Positions 53,873-63,418 of a stretch of 64,000 nt of DNA are shown here, piece by piece. Source of the DNA: Romboutsia_E sp900604535 (lineage in GTDB: Bacteria; Bacillota; Clostridia; Peptostreptococcales; Peptostreptococcaceae); NCBI RefSeq assembly GCF_900604535.1, contig NZ_UWOT01000002.1, forward strand, positions 124,001 to 188,000. Direction: 5' to 3'. Position numbers and translations under genes: made by a program. A model generated the notes under the pieces. It searched no databases. It had not been told where the DNA came from and saw only the letters and a program-made list of their open reading frames with translations. Position 1 is the stretch's first letter. Every line of letters starts with the position of its first letter.

Positions 53873-55654
53873 ATGTTAAAGAAGTTATATTATCCAAATC
53901 CTCAATTTATAAGAGAAAATTGGATAGATTTAAATGGACAGTGGAAATTTACTTTTGATGATGAAAATTTAGGGGAAATAAGTAAAGAATTTTTAAATGA
54001 TGATTTTTATAAAATGAATATAATTGTTCCATATAGTTATCATACTAAAAATTCAGGTATAGGATTAAATGAAGATCATCAAATAGTATGGTATAAGAAA
54101 GATTTAAACCTAGAAGTTAAGAAAAATAAGAAGTACATATTAAACTTTGGAGCAGTAGATTATAAGTGTGATATATGGATTAATGAAAATCATATGTTTA
54201 CTCATAAAGGAGGACATACACCTTTTAACTTAGATATTACTAATTATCTTAAAGAGGAAGGTAATTCAATAGTAGTAAAAGTTGAAGATAGAAATTCTTG
54301 TAGACAACCAATAGGAAAACAATCATGGAAGGATACAAACTTTTTATGTTGGTACACAAGAACTGTGGGTATATGGCAACCTGTATGGATTGAAGAAGTA
54401 GGTCAAAATTACATAACAAATATAAAAATGACACCAGATATAGATAATGCATCTATTGATTTAGATATATTTATAGGTGAAGATGATAATGATACAAGCC
54501 TTGTAGGAGAGATATATTTTGAAGATAAGCTAATCAATAAATTTACAACAATGTTCAAAGCACAAAGGAGTAGACTAAGTGTAGATGTAAGTTCTGAAAA
54601 TCCTCATTTTAGACTAAATTTCTGGACTCCAAATACACCAAATCTATATGATATAAAATTCAAGTTATACAAAAACAATGAACTAGTTGACTCTATAGAT
54701 AGTTATTTTGGAATGAGAAATGTAGAGTCTATAGGTAAAAAGATATATTTAAACAATCAAGAATTTTATCAAAAACTAGTACTAGATCAAGGATACTTTA
54801 AGGATGGTGGATTAACAGCAACTCCAGAAGAGTTAAAAGATGATGTACTTAAAATAAAGGAAATGGGATTCAATGGAGTTAGAAAGCATCAAAAAATTGA
54901 AGATAATAGATTTATGTATTTATGTGATACTTTAGGTTTAGTAATGTGGGCTGAGATGCCAAGTACATTTGAATATAGTAAAGAAACTAATGAAAATGTA
55001 ACTAGAGAATTATATGAATTTATAGATAAGCATTACAATAATCCATCAGTAATAATATACACATTATTAAATGAGTCATGGGGAATTAATGAAGTATATA
55101 AAGATGTAAGACAACAAAACTTTGTAAATGCTTTAGTATATTTAACAAAATCATTAGATAGTACTAGATTAGTAGTAGGAAATGATGGATGGGAACATAC
55201 AACAACTGATATATTAACGATACATGATTATAATTCTGATAAAGATACAATGAGAGAAAGTTATAAAAACATAAATGAAGCAGCAAATGGATCGCCATCA
55301 AGAACAAGTACAAGAAGATGTTATAGCAAAGGGTATGAGTATAATAATGTACCAATCATAATAAGTGAATATGGTGGTGTAGCATATGATACAAGTAAAG
55401 ATGATGAAAAAGATGCTACATGGGGATATGGAGAAAGACTTATAGGAGAAGAATCAGTACTTAATAAGATTAAGGAATTAACAGAAGTAGTAATGGACAT
55501 TGAAGATGTTTGTGGTTTATGTTATACACAGCTTTCAGATGTAGAACAAGAGATAAATGGATTGTTAGACCATAACCATGAATATAAATTTGATCCAAAG
55601 ATAATAAGGGAAATACTAGAGTATAAACATAATTTAGGTTTTATTTTTAAATAA
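53873..55654 (+). CDS. Glycoside hydrolase family 2 (beta-galactosidase/beta-glucuronidase type)
   Basis: 593 residues, the length of UidA-type enzymes. A jelly-roll sugar-binding domain (LNGQWKFTFDDEN, YKCDIWINENHMFTHKGGHTPFN), an Ig-like domain and a TIM barrel. The acid/base glutamate is E401 (LNESWG) and the nucleophile E499 (IISEYGG). No signal peptide, so it acts inside the cell on an imported glycoside. The next genes are a GPH symporter and aldose 1-epimerase, favouring a galactoside over a glucuronide, but this is inference. Confidence 0.87.
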   Translation: MLKKLYYPNPQFIRENWIDLNGQWKFTFDDENLGEISKEFLNDDFYKMNIIVPYSYHTKNSGIGLNEDHQIVWYKKDLNLEVKKNKKYILNFGAVDYKCDIWINENHMFTHKGGHTPFNLDITNYLKEEGNSIVVKVEDRNSCRQPIGKQSWKDTNFLCWYTRTVGIWQPVWIEEVGQNYITNIKMTPDIDNASIDLDIFIGEDDNDTSLVGEIYFEDKLINKFTTMFKAQRSRLSVDVSSENPHFRLNFWTPNTPNLYDIKFKLYKNNELVDSIDSYFGMRNVESIGKKIYLNNQEFYQKLVLDQGYFKDGGLTATPEELKDDVLKIKEMGFNGVRKHQKIEDNRFMYLCDTLGLVMWAEMPSTFEYSKETNENVTRELYEFIDKHYNNPSVIIYTLLNESWGINEVYKDVRQQNFVNALVYLTKSLDSTRLVVGNDGWEHTTTDILTIHDYNSDKDTMRESYKNINEAANGSPSRTSTRRCYSKGYEYNNVPIIISEYGGVAYDTSKDDEKDATWGYGERLIGEESVLNKIKELTEVVMDIEDVCGLCYTQLSDVEQEINGLLDHNHEYKFDPKIIREILEYKHNLGFIFK

Positions 55655-55674
55655 ATTAAAGGGGGAAAAGAATA

Positions 55675-57036
55675 ATGGAGAGTTCATTAAAAAATAATAT
55701 AAGCACATCTGTAAGTAAAAAGGAGTACTTTGGATATTTTGCTTATGGATTTGGACAATGCTTTAGTTACGGATTAGTTGGTTCATTTATATTATTTTTC
55801 TATACTAATATATTAAAAATATCAGTTGCAGCAGCAAGTACAATATTTTTAATAGCTAGAGTTTGGGATGCAGTAAATGACCCAATGGTAGCAGGGTTTA
55901 TGGATACAAGAAGAACAAAATCAGGTAAATTCAAAGGATATATGAAGTTTGCTCCACTTTTTGTAATGATATCAAGTATATTATGCTTCGTATCTCCAGA
56001 CATATCTACAAGTGGTAAGGTTATATATGCTGGTATTACATATATATTATGGGGAACAGTTTATACAATATCAGATATACCATTTTGGTCATTATCAGCA
56101 GTTATATCAGATGATCCACAAGAAAGAACTAGCTTAGTAACTGCAGCTAACTTAGGAGTTTTTGCAGGTATAGGTATAGTTGGATCAGTATTACCTCCAT
56201 TAGTTATAATGTTTGGAAAAGGTGACTTATCTAAAGGATATTTACTAGGTGTTATAGCTATAATGGTAGTTGGTTATGCATTTATGATGTTTGGATATTC
56301 TACTATAAGAGAAAGAGTAGAGCCATCTAAAGCAGAAAAAGTTGCAGTAAAAGATGTTGTAAATACTTTAAAAGCAAATAAACATTTATTCAAAATGTTA
56401 ATAATATTCTTTATGAATTTATTTATGAATATTGTAAACGGAATGGTAATATACTTCTTTACTTATAATATGGGAAATGATGGACTTATGACTATATTTG
56501 GTATAGTAGGAACTGCAAGTGCGCTAGGGTTCTTCTTTATACCAATGTTAACTAAGAAGTTTAAGAAAAAACATATATTATTAGGAATTGCTTCAATTGA
56601 TATAGCAGTAAGAGTAGCTCTTTACTTAATGGGGTACGATAATGCAACGTTATTAATGATAATGCTTGCTGCAACACAATTCTTACATGCATCTGCAGGT
56701 CCTATAATGTCTACTATGATAGCAGAAACTATAGAATATAGTGAAGTACAAACTGGCAAAAGATGTGAAGCTATAATATTTAGTGGACAAACATTTACTG
56801 GGAAACTTGCAGCAGCAATATCAGGAGCTTTAAGTGGAGCAGTATTAACATTTATAGGATATAATGCTAATGTTTCAGTACAATCACCAGAAACACTTAA
56901 TGGATTATTCTTAGCTATATCTATAATTCCTGTATTAGGATCAGTTATAAGAATAATAGTACTATCTACATATAAATATACAGAAGACGAATATAAAAAC
57001 GACTTAGAAATATTAAAAAATAGAAAAGCAATATAA
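55675..57036 (+). CDS. Glycoside-pentoside-hexuronide (GPH) family sugar:cation symporter
   Basis: 453 residues, 12 membrane helices. RVWDAVNDPMVAGFMDTRRTKSGKFKGY is the MelB/XylP/YicJ hallmark loop, and FWSLSAVISDDPQERTSLVTAANLG is the next family landmark. It takes up a glycoside with Na+ or H+ for the GH2 enzyme, 20 bases upstream. Start behind AAGGGGGA. Confidence 0.88.
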   Translation: MESSLKNNISTSVSKKEYFGYFAYGFGQCFSYGLVGSFILFFYTNILKISVAAASTIFLIARVWDAVNDPMVAGFMDTRRTKSGKFKGYMKFAPLFVMISSILCFVSPDISTSGKVIYAGITYILWGTVYTISDIPFWSLSAVISDDPQERTSLVTAANLGVFAGIGIVGSVLPPLVIMFGKGDLSKGYLLGVIAIMVVGYAFMMFGYSTIRERVEPSKAEKVAVKDVVNTLKANKHLFKMLIIFFMNLFMNIVNGMVIYFFTYNMGNDGLMTIFGIVGTASALGFFFIPMLTKKFKKKHILLGIASIDIAVRVALYLMGYDNATLLMIMLAATQFLHASAGPIMSTMIAETIEYSEVQTGKRCEAIIFSGQTFTGKLAAAISGALSGAVLTFIGYNANVSVQSPETLNGLFLAISIIPVLGSVIRIIVLSTYKYTEDEYKNDLEILKNRKAI

Positions 57037-57047
57037 TATAAATCATA

Positions 57048-57090
57048 AGAAATAGATAAGAATTATTAAATATAACTCTTATCTATTTCT
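57048..57090 (+). promoter_or_regulatory. Hairpin between GPH and galM genes
   Basis: AGAAATAGATAAG and CTTATCTATTTCT are perfect 13-bp arms with a 17-base loop. No T run follows, so it may protect or process the operon message rather than end it. Confidence 0.55.
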
Positions 57091-57115
57091 AGTTATATAA
57101 AAATGGGAGAGATAA

Positions 57116-58156
57116 ATGAGTATACTAAAAACAGAATTTGGAATTGATAAAAACAAAAATAAAATATATGAATTTAAATTAGAAAATAAAAAAGGGAATT
57201 ATATAACAGTTTTAAACTATGGAGCAACAATAAGAAATATAGTTATATCAGATAAAAATAGTGAAAAAGTTGATGTATGCCTTGGATATAAAACAATATC
57301 AGAATACGAAAATAATGATGGATACTTAGGAGCTGTTGTAGGTAGACATGCAAATCGTATAAAAGAAGGTAAATTTAAACTTAACGAAAAAGTATACAAC
57401 TTGGCAACTAATGATAGAGGTAATCACCTACATGGTGGAGATAAGGGATTTGATAAACATATATGGGAATATGAAGTAAAGGATAACAAGCTAGTCTTAA
57501 AAAGAGAATCAAAACATTTAGAAGAAGGATATCCAGGAAACTTAATTGTAAAAGTTGAATATGAATTTAATGATGAGAATGAATTAATAATAAACTACGA
57601 AGGAAAAAGTGATGAAGATACTGTAGTAAATCTTACTAACCATACATATTTTAATTTAAATGGAGAAAGTAGTGGAACTATATTAAATCATACGTTAAGT
57701 TTAGAATCCAGTTATTATACTGAGAATGATGAAAAATGCTTACCGACAGGAGAAATATTAAGTGTAGAAAATACGCCTTTTGACTTTAGATGTGAAAAGC
57801 AAATTGGAAAAGATATTAATGATACATATGTACAATTAAAAAATGGAGTAGGGTATGATCATAACTATATATTAGATTCAAAGCAAGATTTAAAATATGC
57901 AGGCTTTTTATGTGGAGATGAAAGCAATATAAAAATGGATCTTTACACTACTTGTCCAGCAGTTCAATTTTATAGTGGGAATGTATTATCAAATCGTCTT
58001 GGAAAAAATGGAGTTAATTACAATGAAAGATACGGGTTATGCCTAGAAACACAGTATTATCCAAATGCATTAGAGCATAAGCATTTTCCATCTGTAGTAT
58101 TAAAAAAGAATGATTTATTTAAGGAAAAGACAATTTATAAATTCTCATTAAAATAA
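57116..58156 (+). CDS. galM: Aldose 1-epimerase (galactose mutarotase)
   Basis: 346 residues. Catalytic histidines and glutamate lie in NRIKEGKF, NHLHGGDKGF, NLTNHTYFNLNGE and a late GLCLETQYYPNA. It interconverts anomers of galactose or related hexoses released by the GH2 enzyme. Third gene of the operon; a hairpin precedes it. Start behind GGGAGAG. Confidence 0.9.
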   Translation: MSILKTEFGIDKNKNKIYEFKLENKKGNYITVLNYGATIRNIVISDKNSEKVDVCLGYKTISEYENNDGYLGAVVGRHANRIKEGKFKLNEKVYNLATNDRGNHLHGGDKGFDKHIWEYEVKDNKLVLKRESKHLEEGYPGNLIVKVEYEFNDENELIINYEGKSDEDTVVNLTNHTYFNLNGESSGTILNHTLSLESSYYTENDEKCLPTGEILSVENTPFDFRCEKQIGKDINDTYVQLKNGVGYDHNYILDSKQDLKYAGFLCGDESNIKMDLYTTCPAVQFYSGNVLSNRLGKNGVNYNERYGLCLETQYYPNALEHKHFPSVVLKKNDLFKEKTIYKFSLK

Positions 58157-58182
58157 TATAAATTTAAATAGAAATATAAAAG

Positions 58183-58220
58183 ATTCTAAAAGTTCATATT
58201 GAACTTTTAGAATTTTTTTT
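58183..58220 (+). terminator. Terminator of the GH2 operon
   Basis: ATTCTAAAAGTTCA and its complement (14 bp) with a short loop and eight Ts. Confidence 0.9.
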
Positions 58221-58278
58221 AGGACAAGCACCTAAAAATAATTTTTAAATATAATAATTAATAATTATATATAATTAG

Positions 58279-58632
58279 GTGGTGATTTATATTAAAACTG
58301 CAACTAATATAGGTAAATGTCCTGAATGTGGCGAACATGTTGACTTAAGAATATTTAAATCAAAAATGACAAGCATAGCTATAATAATATTATTAATTGC
58401 AGTATCATTATTAATATTAATAGGAGCTATATATGAACCAATGATAGAATTGGTATCAGTAATTATACTATTAGCATCTATATTATATTTTAAGTTATCA
58501 TTAATATTGATATATGTATTGTTCTTTAAATTAGGATTATATATAGTACCAGCATTTCGATGTAAAAAATGTGGAGCATTAATTAAATTTTCTAAAGATG
58601 AATATGAAAATATTAAAGGAACAATAGAGTAA
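58279..58632 (+). CDS. Membrane protein with split zinc ribbon
   Basis: 117 residues. CPEC at the N-terminus and CKKC at the C-terminus form one zinc ribbon split by two or three membrane helices (IIILLIAVSLLILIGAIY; LASILYFKLSLILIYVLFF). Not recognised further. The start is uncertain: GTG 58279 lies next to the GGTGGTG ribosome site, and no in-frame ATG follows. Followed by an AT-rich stretch with a terminator at 58742. Confidence 0.68.
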   Translation: MVIYIKTATNIGKCPECGEHVDLRIFKSKMTSIAIIILLIAVSLLILIGAIYEPMIELVSVIILLASILYFKLSLILIYVLFFKLGLYIVPAFRCKKCGALIKFSKDEYENIKGTIE

Positions 58633-58741
58633 ACATATATAGAAGGATAAACTATTTAATTTTTAATGGAATTATATTTACTAATATAAAATTTGAAAGT
58701 TTAGCAAGAATTAATATAAACTTAATGGATTATTAAAGTGT

Positions 58742-58778
58742 AAGGATATGCAAAAACAAAAATGCATATCCTTTTTAT
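58742..58778 (+). terminator. Terminator
   Basis: AAGGATATGCA and complement with a ten-base loop and T run. The rest of 58633-58877 shows no gene I can support. Confidence 0.85.
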
Positions 58779-58877
58779 CTAATTTAGATAGTAATCAATA
58801 AAAATAAACTTTTTATTATTTAATAATTATAAAGTTACTGTATTAATTGACATGATAAAATAAAGGTGATATATTAT

Positions 58878-58895
58878 ATACCAAACGGTCGGTAT
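58878..58895. promoter_or_regulatory. Operator-like palindrome before the TetR gene
   Basis: ATACCAAACGGTCGGTAT, an imperfect 18-bp palindrome with ATACC/GGTAT ends, typical of TetR-family autoregulatory sites (CGGTC core), just before the ribosome site. Confidence 0.65.
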
Positions 58896-58912
58896 AGAAA
58901 GGGTAGAAATTA

Positions 58913-59509
58913 ATGACTAAAAATAGTACTAAGGAAAATTTAATTAAAGCTATGTATAAATTAATTGCTGAAGAAGGTTATGAAAAAGCATCTATAAACA
59001 AGATTTGTACATTAGCTGGTGTGAAAAAGCCAACATTTTATCATTATTTTAATTCAAAAGAAGAAGTATTTATTAATATAATTAAAGAAACATATCCATC
59101 TAACTTTGGTATTATTTTAGATGAAATAAAGTCTATTACATCAATTGAAGATTATAAAAAAGCATTATATGAGTATGGTGATAAGTTTATTGAATCATAT
59201 GAAGAAGATATAGATATACGCAAAATTTGTGCTGAAATAGATTTACAAACAACTAGAATTGATGAAGCAAAAAAGATAGTAGATGAATGTGAAAATATTA
59301 TAGCAGATAATTTGTACAAAATTGCTTTGCATGGTAGGGAAATAGGTGCATTTAGTAAAGAAGCAGACCTTAAAACATTTTCTCAAAATATACATAATAT
59401 GATCATAGGTTTAGATAAATCATTTATTTGTAATATTAAAATTGATGCAAGAAAGATTTGGAGATTTAATATTGATGCTATGTTTGCACTTTGTAAGGAG
59501 ATAAGATAA
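58913..59509 (+). CDS. TetR family transcriptional regulator
   Basis: 198 residues. HTH: EEGYEKASINKICTLAGVKKPTFYHYFNSKEEVF near residues 19-51. The rest is the helical ligand-binding domain. It is immediately followed (one-base overlap) by a MATE pump, so it is its probable local repressor with a drug as inducer. The palindrome at 58878 is its likely operator. Confidence 0.9.
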   Translation: MTKNSTKENLIKAMYKLIAEEGYEKASINKICTLAGVKKPTFYHYFNSKEEVFINIIKETYPSNFGIILDEIKSITSIEDYKKALYEYGDKFIESYEEDIDIRKICAEIDLQTTRIDEAKKIVDECENIIADNLYKIALHGREIGAFSKEADLKTFSQNIHNMIIGLDKSFICNIKIDARKIWRFNIDAMFALCKEIR

Positions 59510-60843
59510 TGAATCAAGAACATTTTGGAATAATGGAACCGAAAAAGTTATTTGCTAAGCTAGCAGTACCAAGTTTAATTAGTATGCTATTTTCATCTAT
59601 ATATATGATGGCAGATGGAATATTTGTTGGTAAAGTAATAGGAAGTAAGGCTTTAGCAGCTATAAATCTTGTATTTCCAATAATTATGATTGTTTTTGCA
59701 TTTGGAGATATGATAGCATCAGGAGCAGCTGTAAAGATAGGGATTAAACTAGGTGAAAAGAAAGAAGAAGAAGCAAGTGAAATTTTCTCAGTAGCCATTT
59801 TATTTATATTCATTTTAAATATTGTTTTTGCAGCCTTAAGTTTAATTTTTGCAAGAGATATTATTTTTATTTTAATTAAAGATAAGCAACTTGCAGAGCA
59901 TGCATATAAGTTTGCTTATGTTTTTATTTGGTTCTTACCAATTATAGCTCCTTTTTTTGCTATAGATAATTATTTAAGAATATGTGGTAAGGCTAATATG
60001 AGTATGTGGATAAATATAAGTGTATCAGTACTTAATATTATTCTAGATGCTATTTTTATAGGATATTTAAAACTAGGGATAGAATACGCAGCTCTTGCTA
60101 GTTCATTAAGTATGTCTATTGGAACAGTAATTTTAATATATCCTTTTATTATGAAAAAAGTAGTACTTAAATTTACAAAACCAAAAATAAAAATAAAAGA
60201 GATATTAGGAATTATTTACAATGGTAGTTCAGAATTTTTTAGTAATATTTCTGGATCTGTTATGGCAATTATTATGAATATTTTTTTACTTCATTTTGGT
60301 GGAGCAGTAGGAGTAGCGGCATATTCTATTGTTATGTATATAGAATCATTAATTGTACCAATGCTTTTTGGAATGATAGATTCTGTACAACCTGTTATTA
60401 GTTATAACTATGGTGCTAAAAATAATAAACGTATAATGACTTTTTTCAAAATAACTTGTACTGTAGCACTTACTATTTCTATTTTAACAATGATTATAAT
60501 ATTTGTATTTCCTAATTTTTTAGTTAGATTGTTTTCTTCTAAGTCAGACATAGCTGTCATAAACATGGCTAAGAAGGCACTACTTTTATATGCACCATCA
60601 TATTTATTTATTTGGTTTATTATGACGGTAAGTGGATTTTTGACAGGACTTGAAAAAGCTACTTCATCTATTGTACTTATGTTAGCAGAGTCAGTAGTAT
60701 TACCATTATTTATGACTTTAGTTTTAACTAAATTTATTGGTGTTTATGGAATATTTGTAACTCCAACAATTAGTGGGGCAATATCTGTAGTTGTTGCTCT
60801 TATTCTTTGGAGAAAATGTATCAAAAATGAAATGAACCTTTAA
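59509..60843 (+). CDS. MATE family efflux transporter
   Basis: 444 residues, 12 helices. FGIMEPKKLFAKLAVPSLISMLFSSIYMMADGIFVGKVIG at the N-terminus and PVISYNYGAKNN in the second half are typical of the MepA-like clostridial branch. Start ATG overlaps the TetR stop by one base, so the genes are coupled and the pump is inducible. Confidence 0.88.
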   Translation: MNQEHFGIMEPKKLFAKLAVPSLISMLFSSIYMMADGIFVGKVIGSKALAAINLVFPIIMIVFAFGDMIASGAAVKIGIKLGEKKEEEASEIFSVAILFIFILNIVFAALSLIFARDIIFILIKDKQLAEHAYKFAYVFIWFLPIIAPFFAIDNYLRICGKANMSMWINISVSVLNIILDAIFIGYLKLGIEYAALASSLSMSIGTVILIYPFIMKKVVLKFTKPKIKIKEILGIIYNGSSEFFSNISGSVMAIIMNIFLLHFGGAVGVAAYSIVMYIESLIVPMLFGMIDSVQPVISYNYGAKNNKRIMTFFKITCTVALTISILTMIIIFVFPNFLVRLFSSKSDIAVINMAKKALLLYAPSYLFIWFIMTVSGFLTGLEKATSSIVLMLAESVVLPLFMTLVLTKFIGVYGIFVTPTISGAISVVVALILWRKCIKNEMNL

Positions 60844-60875
60844 TATAGGATAATAAAAAAGGAATAATTCAGAGA

Positions 60876-60930
60876 CAAAATAAAGTAAAGGTAGCATAGC
60901 ATTGCGACCTTTACTTTATTTTGTTTTTTA
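60876..60930 (+). terminator. Terminator after the MATE gene, overlapping the mscL end
   Basis: Perfect 17-bp arms (60876-60892 and 60907-60923) with a 14-base loop and TTTTTTTA. The minus-strand mscL stop codon is part of the stem. Confidence 0.85.
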
Positions 60931-61306
60931 GTAAATCACGTATCTCTTCTAATAAGGCTATATCATCAGGTTTTGAAGGTTCACTATTTAAACTTATAGC
61001 ATCTCCTTTTTTTATTTTATTTACCATCTTAACAAATAAAAACAATATAATTGTTATTAATAATAAATTCATTAAATTATCAATAAAACTTCCTATAGCA
61101 ATAGAAGCACCACCATTTCCAATAGGTATTGTATAATCTTTATAATCACTAATTTTAAAGAAAATACTAATTATAGGCATAACTAAGTCAGAAACTACAG
61201 ATGATATAACTTTAGAAAAAGTATTTCCTATAATAACACCTAAAGCAAAATCGATTACTTTACCTTTGGTAATAAAATTTCTAAATTCTACTAAAAATTC
61301 ACTCAT
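60911..61306 (-). CDS. mscL: Large-conductance mechanosensitive channel
   Basis: 131 residues. FLVEFRNFITKGKVIDFALGVIIGNTFSKVISSVVSDLVMPII is the conserved N-terminal helix and TM1; the second helix is LLLITIILFLFVKMV and a C-terminal helical bundle follows. It opens on hypo-osmotic shock to release solutes. ACGGAGGA sets the start. Monocistronic. Confidence 0.93.
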   Translation of the reverse strand: MSEFLVEFRNFITKGKVIDFALGVIIGNTFSKVISSVVSDLVMPIISIFFKISDYKDYTIPIGNGGASIAIGSFIDNLMNLLLITIILFLFVKMVNKIKKGDAISLNSEPSKPDDIALLEEIRDLLKNKIK

Positions 61307-61489
61307 GATAATCCTCCGTATTAAAGTTATATAAATTTAATATGAGTAAATAATATACATTCTATTCTTATTTAAAATAATAAGATGAGTATAAAAATAT
61401 ATGTAAAATTAAGAAGTTAATAACTAGTATAATTGTCTAAGCTATATTATAATTGAACAATCGAACCTATTAACTATGAGGAGACTTTT

Positions 61490-61890
61490 ATGAGAAATGA
61501 CAAAAATATAAAAGATGTTATATTAATGATAATTGCTGGAATTATACTAATTTCAATAATTTATGGATTTATATTTTTTTTCGGAGGATCTATTTTATTA
61601 TTATTTGGACTAAAATACGATAGTTTTTGGTCTTTGGCGAAGTTTTTTGGAGTATTATTGATTTTAAGTATACCAATAGATTTTATAGTGGTATGCTTTT
61701 TAAAGGTATTAAAAGAGATAAAAGGATTAACAGATATTCAACATAATATATTATATTTTATATTAGATATACCATTAACTATGATTATAATTGAATGTCA
61801 GAATACCTTATTAAAGGTGTTTCTTGTTCAATGTTAACTGCATTTATATTTTCTATAATAACTTATTTATTTAATTTATTTTTTAGATAA
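61490..61890 (+). pseudogene. YrvL-like membrane regulatory protein with apparent frameshift
   Basis: ATG 61490 behind GAGGAG. Membrane helices near residues 8-27 and 50-70; FFGGSILLLFGLKYDSFWSL resembles the YrvL family. The frame stops at 61837. With one extra A near 61794 (GAATG read as GAAATG), the protein continues as MSEYLIKGVSCSMLTAFIFSI to the TAA at 61888-61890 and keeps its last membrane helix, giving about 133 residues. In Bacillus YrvL controls yrzI; the role here is unknown. Confidence 0.62.
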
Positions 61891-61916
61891 AAAGATAAGT
61901 GAAGAATAGCTATTAT

Positions 61917-61960
61917 AATAAGAACTCTAATATGATAATTATATTGGAGTTCTTATTATA
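61917..61960. terminator. Bidirectional terminator
   Basis: AAGAACTCTAATAT and a near-complement (61941-61956) around a short loop, with AT-rich tails on both strands. Confidence 0.8.
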
Positions 61961-61976
61961 ATTTATTTAGATTATA

Positions 61977-63341
61977 TTAATTTGCAATATCTAATATCAT
62001 ATCTTCTTTTTTTGATTTTCTTGATAAAAATACAAAGAAAGATACACATAATATAATTTGAATTAAAGTAGATATTGGTGTTGCAAGACCTACTTTAAAT
62101 AAAGATACAGGTTCTAGCTTACTCATTAAATATGATACAGGTATTCTAACGCAAAAAGCACCGACTATACCTTGAATCATAACAAATGTTGTTTTGCCAC
62201 ATCCATTGAAATATCCAACCATACTAAACATGATAGCAGTAAATAAACAGTCAACTCCATAAGCTTTCATATAATCCCAAGAAGCTAAAATAACAGCATC
62301 ATCTTTAGAGAATATTCCTGAAAGTAAATTTCCATGTAAGAATGTAATATAAAACATTAAAACTCCACAGCATAAAGATGATAATACAGCATAGAATAAA
62401 ACTTTTTTAGCTCTATCATACTTCATAGCACCATAGTTTTGTGCCACAAATGCAGATACTGATTGAGAGAATGATAATGGTATTAACATTATAAATCCAA
62501 CCAACTTTTCAGCAACACCTATACCTGCTGATGCAATTACTCCCATTGAGTTACCTATCATCATAATTACTAAAAATGATAAGTTTACAAGGACATCTTG
62601 TAGAGCTATTGGAGCACCATATTTAATTATTTGTGAAGTTAAATTCTTATGGAACTTTATACTTTTTTTAGAAAACTCAAAAGGAAGTCCGCGTTTTTTT
62701 ATTAATATTAAAGATAAAATTACACTAGTTGATTGAGCCAAAACAGTAGCACAAGCTGCACCTGTTGCTGCCATTTTAAATACACCAACGAATATTAAAT
62801 CACCTATAATATTTGTTATACAAGCTATACCAACTGTTATAAATGGTGTTTTTGAATCTCCAAGACCCCTAAATACTCCTCCAATAACATTATAAGAAAT
62901 TACGAAAACTGCACCCATAGCACAAATTCTTATATATGAAGTTGTATTATTAAAAGCTTCTGCTGGAGCATGCATTAAAGTTGCAATAGAAGGTGCAAAG
63001 CTAACAACAGTAATAGTTATAATTATAGCTAGAACAGCAAATATTGAAATACCACTTCCTACAACATTTCCTGCTTCTTCTCTTTTTCCTTCGCCAAGTT
63101 TTTGTCCTATTAATATAGTAACTCCCATAGTAAGTCCAGTAATCATTGATGTTATAGCAAGCATTACCTGACTTCCAGTTGAAACAGCAGATACATCAGC
63201 AGCATTACCAAACTGCCCAACTATAAGTAAATCTACAGCTCCATACATAGTCTGTAAAAACAGAGCCATTAGTATTGGTATTGTAAATTTTAATAAAGGT
63301 GAAAATATTTTACCTTCTGTAAAATTAGATACTTTTGTCAT
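61977..63341 (-). CDS. MATE family efflux transporter
   Basis: 454 residues. FTEGKIFSPLLKFTIPILMALFLQTMYGAVDLLIVGQFGNAADVSAVSTGSQ and SVSAFVAQNYGAMKYDRA are NorM/DinF-type landmarks; about 12 helices. It lies 77 bases after the MarR gene and a MarR-type operator is in between. Start behind AAGGAGA. Confidence 0.88.
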   Translation of the reverse strand: MTKVSNFTEGKIFSPLLKFTIPILMALFLQTMYGAVDLLIVGQFGNAADVSAVSTGSQVMLAITSMITGLTMGVTILIGQKLGEGKREEAGNVVGSGISIFAVLAIIITITVVSFAPSIATLMHAPAEAFNNTTSYIRICAMGAVFVISYNVIGGVFRGLGDSKTPFITVGIACITNIIGDLIFVGVFKMAATGAACATVLAQSTSVILSLILIKKRGLPFEFSKKSIKFHKNLTSQIIKYGAPIALQDVLVNLSFLVIMMIGNSMGVIASAGIGVAEKLVGFIMLIPLSFSQSVSAFVAQNYGAMKYDRAKKVLFYAVLSSLCCGVLMFYITFLHGNLLSGIFSKDDAVILASWDYMKAYGVDCLFTAIMFSMVGYFNGCGKTTFVMIQGIVGAFCVRIPVSYLMSKLEPVSLFKVGLATPISTLIQIILCVSFFVFLSRKSKKEDMILDIAN

Positions 63342-63366
63342 ATATCAATCTCCTTACTTAAATTAA

Positions 63367-63380
63367 GTTTTGCACAAAAC
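63367..63380. promoter_or_regulatory. MarR-type operator upstream of the MATE gene
   Basis: GTTTTGCACAAAAC, a perfect six-base inverted repeat with a two-base spacer, 26 bases before the MATE start. Confidence 0.65.
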
Positions 63381-63418
63381 AATATTTATATAATATCTTA
63401 TAGTCTAGAGATTAAAAA

